From assembly GCA_038246575.1 (NCBI GenBank), contig JBBRVU010000104.1:1-14186 (forward strand): DNA of 14,186 bases. Reading direction: 5' to 3'. How positions within the stretch are numbered: position 1 is the first letter of the stretch; every line of letters begins with the position of its first letter. The position numbers were made by a program, and so were the translations under genes. This DNA is from JACCUZ01 sp038246575. GTDB lineage: Bacteria > Actinomycetota > Actinomycetes > JACCUZ01. The notes under the pieces are model-generated. The model was not told the DNA's origin. It saw nothing but the letters and a program-made list of their open reading frames with translations, and made no database searches. Shown here one piece after another: positions 13,181 through 14,186 of this stretch.

Positions 13181-14186
13181 ATGACCACGGCGCCGTTGTC
13201 CACCGTCCGCAGCGCACCGGTGTCCCCACGGCTGCTGGTCGTCGCGATCTTCGTCGTCGCGCTCAACCTGCGAGCGGCGTTGGCGTCGTTGCCGCCGCTG
13301 GTGCGGACCATCCAGGACGACCTCGCAGTGAGCAGTGCGGTGATCGGGCTGCTCACTACCCTGCCGGTCCTGTGCATGGGGCTGTTCGCTCCGGTGGCGC
13401 AGCGCCTGGCCCAGCGGGTCGGGCGGGAGGCGACCGTCGGCTGGGCGCTGGTGGCGGTCCTGGTCGGGCTGCTGCTGCGGCTAGCAGGAGACGTCTTGGT
13501 GCTGCTGATGCTCAGCAGCGCCCTGGTCGGCGTCGGCATCGCCCTGTCCGGCACGGTGCTGCCCGGCATCGTCAAGGAGTTCTTCGGCGGGCGCTCGGGC
13601 GCCGTGACCGGGCTCTACCTGCTGGCGATGATGGTCGGCGCAACAGCAGCCGCGGCGCTCGCGGTGCCGCTGGCCGGCGTCCTCGGGTCGTGGCAGCTGT
13701 CCCTGGCGATCTGGTCAGTGGTCGCGGTGATCGGGCTGGGGGCCTGGCTGCCAGTGGTCCGGGCCGTGAACGACCGGGCTGAGCCGCCCGACCCGCAGCG
13801 CAGCGTGGCCCTGCCCTGGCGCAGCCCGACCGCGTGGCTGCTCGCCGCATACCTCTCCCTGCAGTCCTTCGGCTTCTACAGCCAGCTGGCCTGGATCCCG
13901 CCGTCCTACGAGTTCTACGGCTGGTCGGCGCGCGATGCCGGTCTGCTGCTCGCGGTGTGGAGCATCGTGCAGCTGGTGACCGGGGTCGGGACGCCGGCGC
14001 TCGCCGACCGACTCCACGACCGGCGGCCGTTGGTGGTCGGCGCATTGGCGCTGACCCTGTCCGGGCTGGCCGGCATCGTGGCGGCGCCGACGTTCGCGCC
14101 GTGGGTCTGGGTGGCGCTGCTCGGTCTCGGCCAGGGGGCCGGGTTCTCCCTCGGCCTGGTCAAGCTCGTGGACTACGCGCCGACCC
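13181..14186 (+). CDS. CynX/NimT-family MFS transporter, 3' end cut off
   Basis: An open frame from ATG 13181 runs to the window end with no stop, giving the first 335 residues of a transporter that is normally around 400. It is strongly hydrophobic with about ten membrane helices visible. The N-terminal NLRAALASLPPLVRTIQDDL at 29-48 and GLLTTLPVLCMGLFAPVAQR at 56-75 are typical of the CynX/NimT (YycB, cyanate and 2-nitroimidazole transporter) group of the major facilitator superfamily. A central hydrophilic loop (VNDRAEPPDPQRS) separates the two halves. Substrate cannot be inferred. It is divergent from the phosphatase gene with a 95-base gap. No good ribosome site precedes the ATG, so a leaderless or weakly initiated start is possible, and the exact start is less certain than the frame. 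Confidence 0.87.
   Translation, partial: MTTAPLSTVRSAPVSPRLLVVAIFVVALNLRAALASLPPLVRTIQDDLAVSSAVIGLLTTLPVLCMGLFAPVAQRLAQRVGREATVGWALVAVLVGLLLRLAGDVLVLLMLSSALVGVGIALSGTVLPGIVKEFFGGRSGAVTGLYLLAMMVGATAAAALAVPLAGVLGSWQLSLAIWSVVAVIGLGAWLPVVRAVNDRAEPPDPQRSVALPWRSPTAWLLAAYLSLQSFGFYSQLAWIPPSYEFYGWSARDAGLLLAVWSIVQLVTGVGTPALADRLHDRRPLVVGALALTLSGLAGIVAAPTFAPWVWVALLGLGQGAGFSLGLVKLVDYAPT

Noticed and set aside
13066..13782. 238-codon open frame on the plus strand
   Set aside because: It overlaps the MFS transporter in another frame and the phosphatase start; the transporter frame has the expected hydrophobic helices and family motifs, this one is Arg/Gly/Ala-rich.
1..14186. tRNA, rRNA, CRISPR array, insertion sequence or phage genes
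   Set aside because: I looked for repeated units, cloverleaf-like elements, transposase or integrase motifs and terminal repeats, and saw none I could support.

Overview
The window is GC-rich throughout, with GC-biased third codon positions, GTG starts, stop/start overlaps of the GTGA and ATGA type, and probable leaderless genes. Together these point to an actinobacterium; I cannot name the genus. No rRNA, tRNA, CRISPR array, insertion sequence or phage gene is visible. Coding density is very high, and no gene-free gap exceeds about 150 bases.

Layout. (1) 1-144: a C-rich left edge with three long C runs. (2) 145-2573, plus strand: a Tat-exported multicopper oxidase followed, with a one-base TGATG overlap, by a lipoprotein of unknown function. 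(3) 2587-7047, minus strand, read from right to left: a complete molybdenum-hydroxylase set in the order FAD subunit (CoxM-like), 2Fe-2S subunit (CoxS-like), molybdopterin subunit (CoxL-like, PYRGAGR loop, so not a form I CO dehydrogenase), then a membrane-anchored CoxG-like protein. All junctions overlap by four bases. (4) 7151-8626, minus strand: an NCS2 nucleobase permease whose signature resembles UraA/RutG (uracil) more than XanQ (xanthine), separated from the hydroxylase genes by a 103-base gap with a strong 12-bp hairpin. (5) 8627-8734: a divergent control region with a 16-bp palindrome. (6) 8735-12437, plus strand: three overlapping genes for DUF2877 (AllH-like), FdrA (AllF-like) and DUF1116 (AllG-like) proteins. 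(7) 12447-13085, minus strand: a small PP2C phosphatase that lacks the usual flap segment. (8) 13181-14186, plus strand: the N-terminal part of a CynX/NimT-type MFS transporter, cut by the window end.

The centre of interest is 2587-12437. The E. coli relatives of the three plus-strand genes (allFGH, formerly fdrA-ylbE-ylbF) encode oxamate carbamoyltransferase, which handles the acylurea oxalurate at the end of allantoin breakdown. Here they face a nucleobase permease and a xanthine-dehydrogenase-family hydroxylase. A reasonable model is uptake of a purine or pyrimidine, oxidation of the ring by the Mo enzyme, ring opening by a hydrolase not in this window, and phosphorolysis of the resulting acylurea to an amide and carbamoyl phosphate. 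The UraA/RutG-like permease makes an oxidative pyrimidine route (uracil to barbiturate to ureidomalonate) a serious alternative to purines. That pathway assignment is inference; the family assignments are well supported by motifs.
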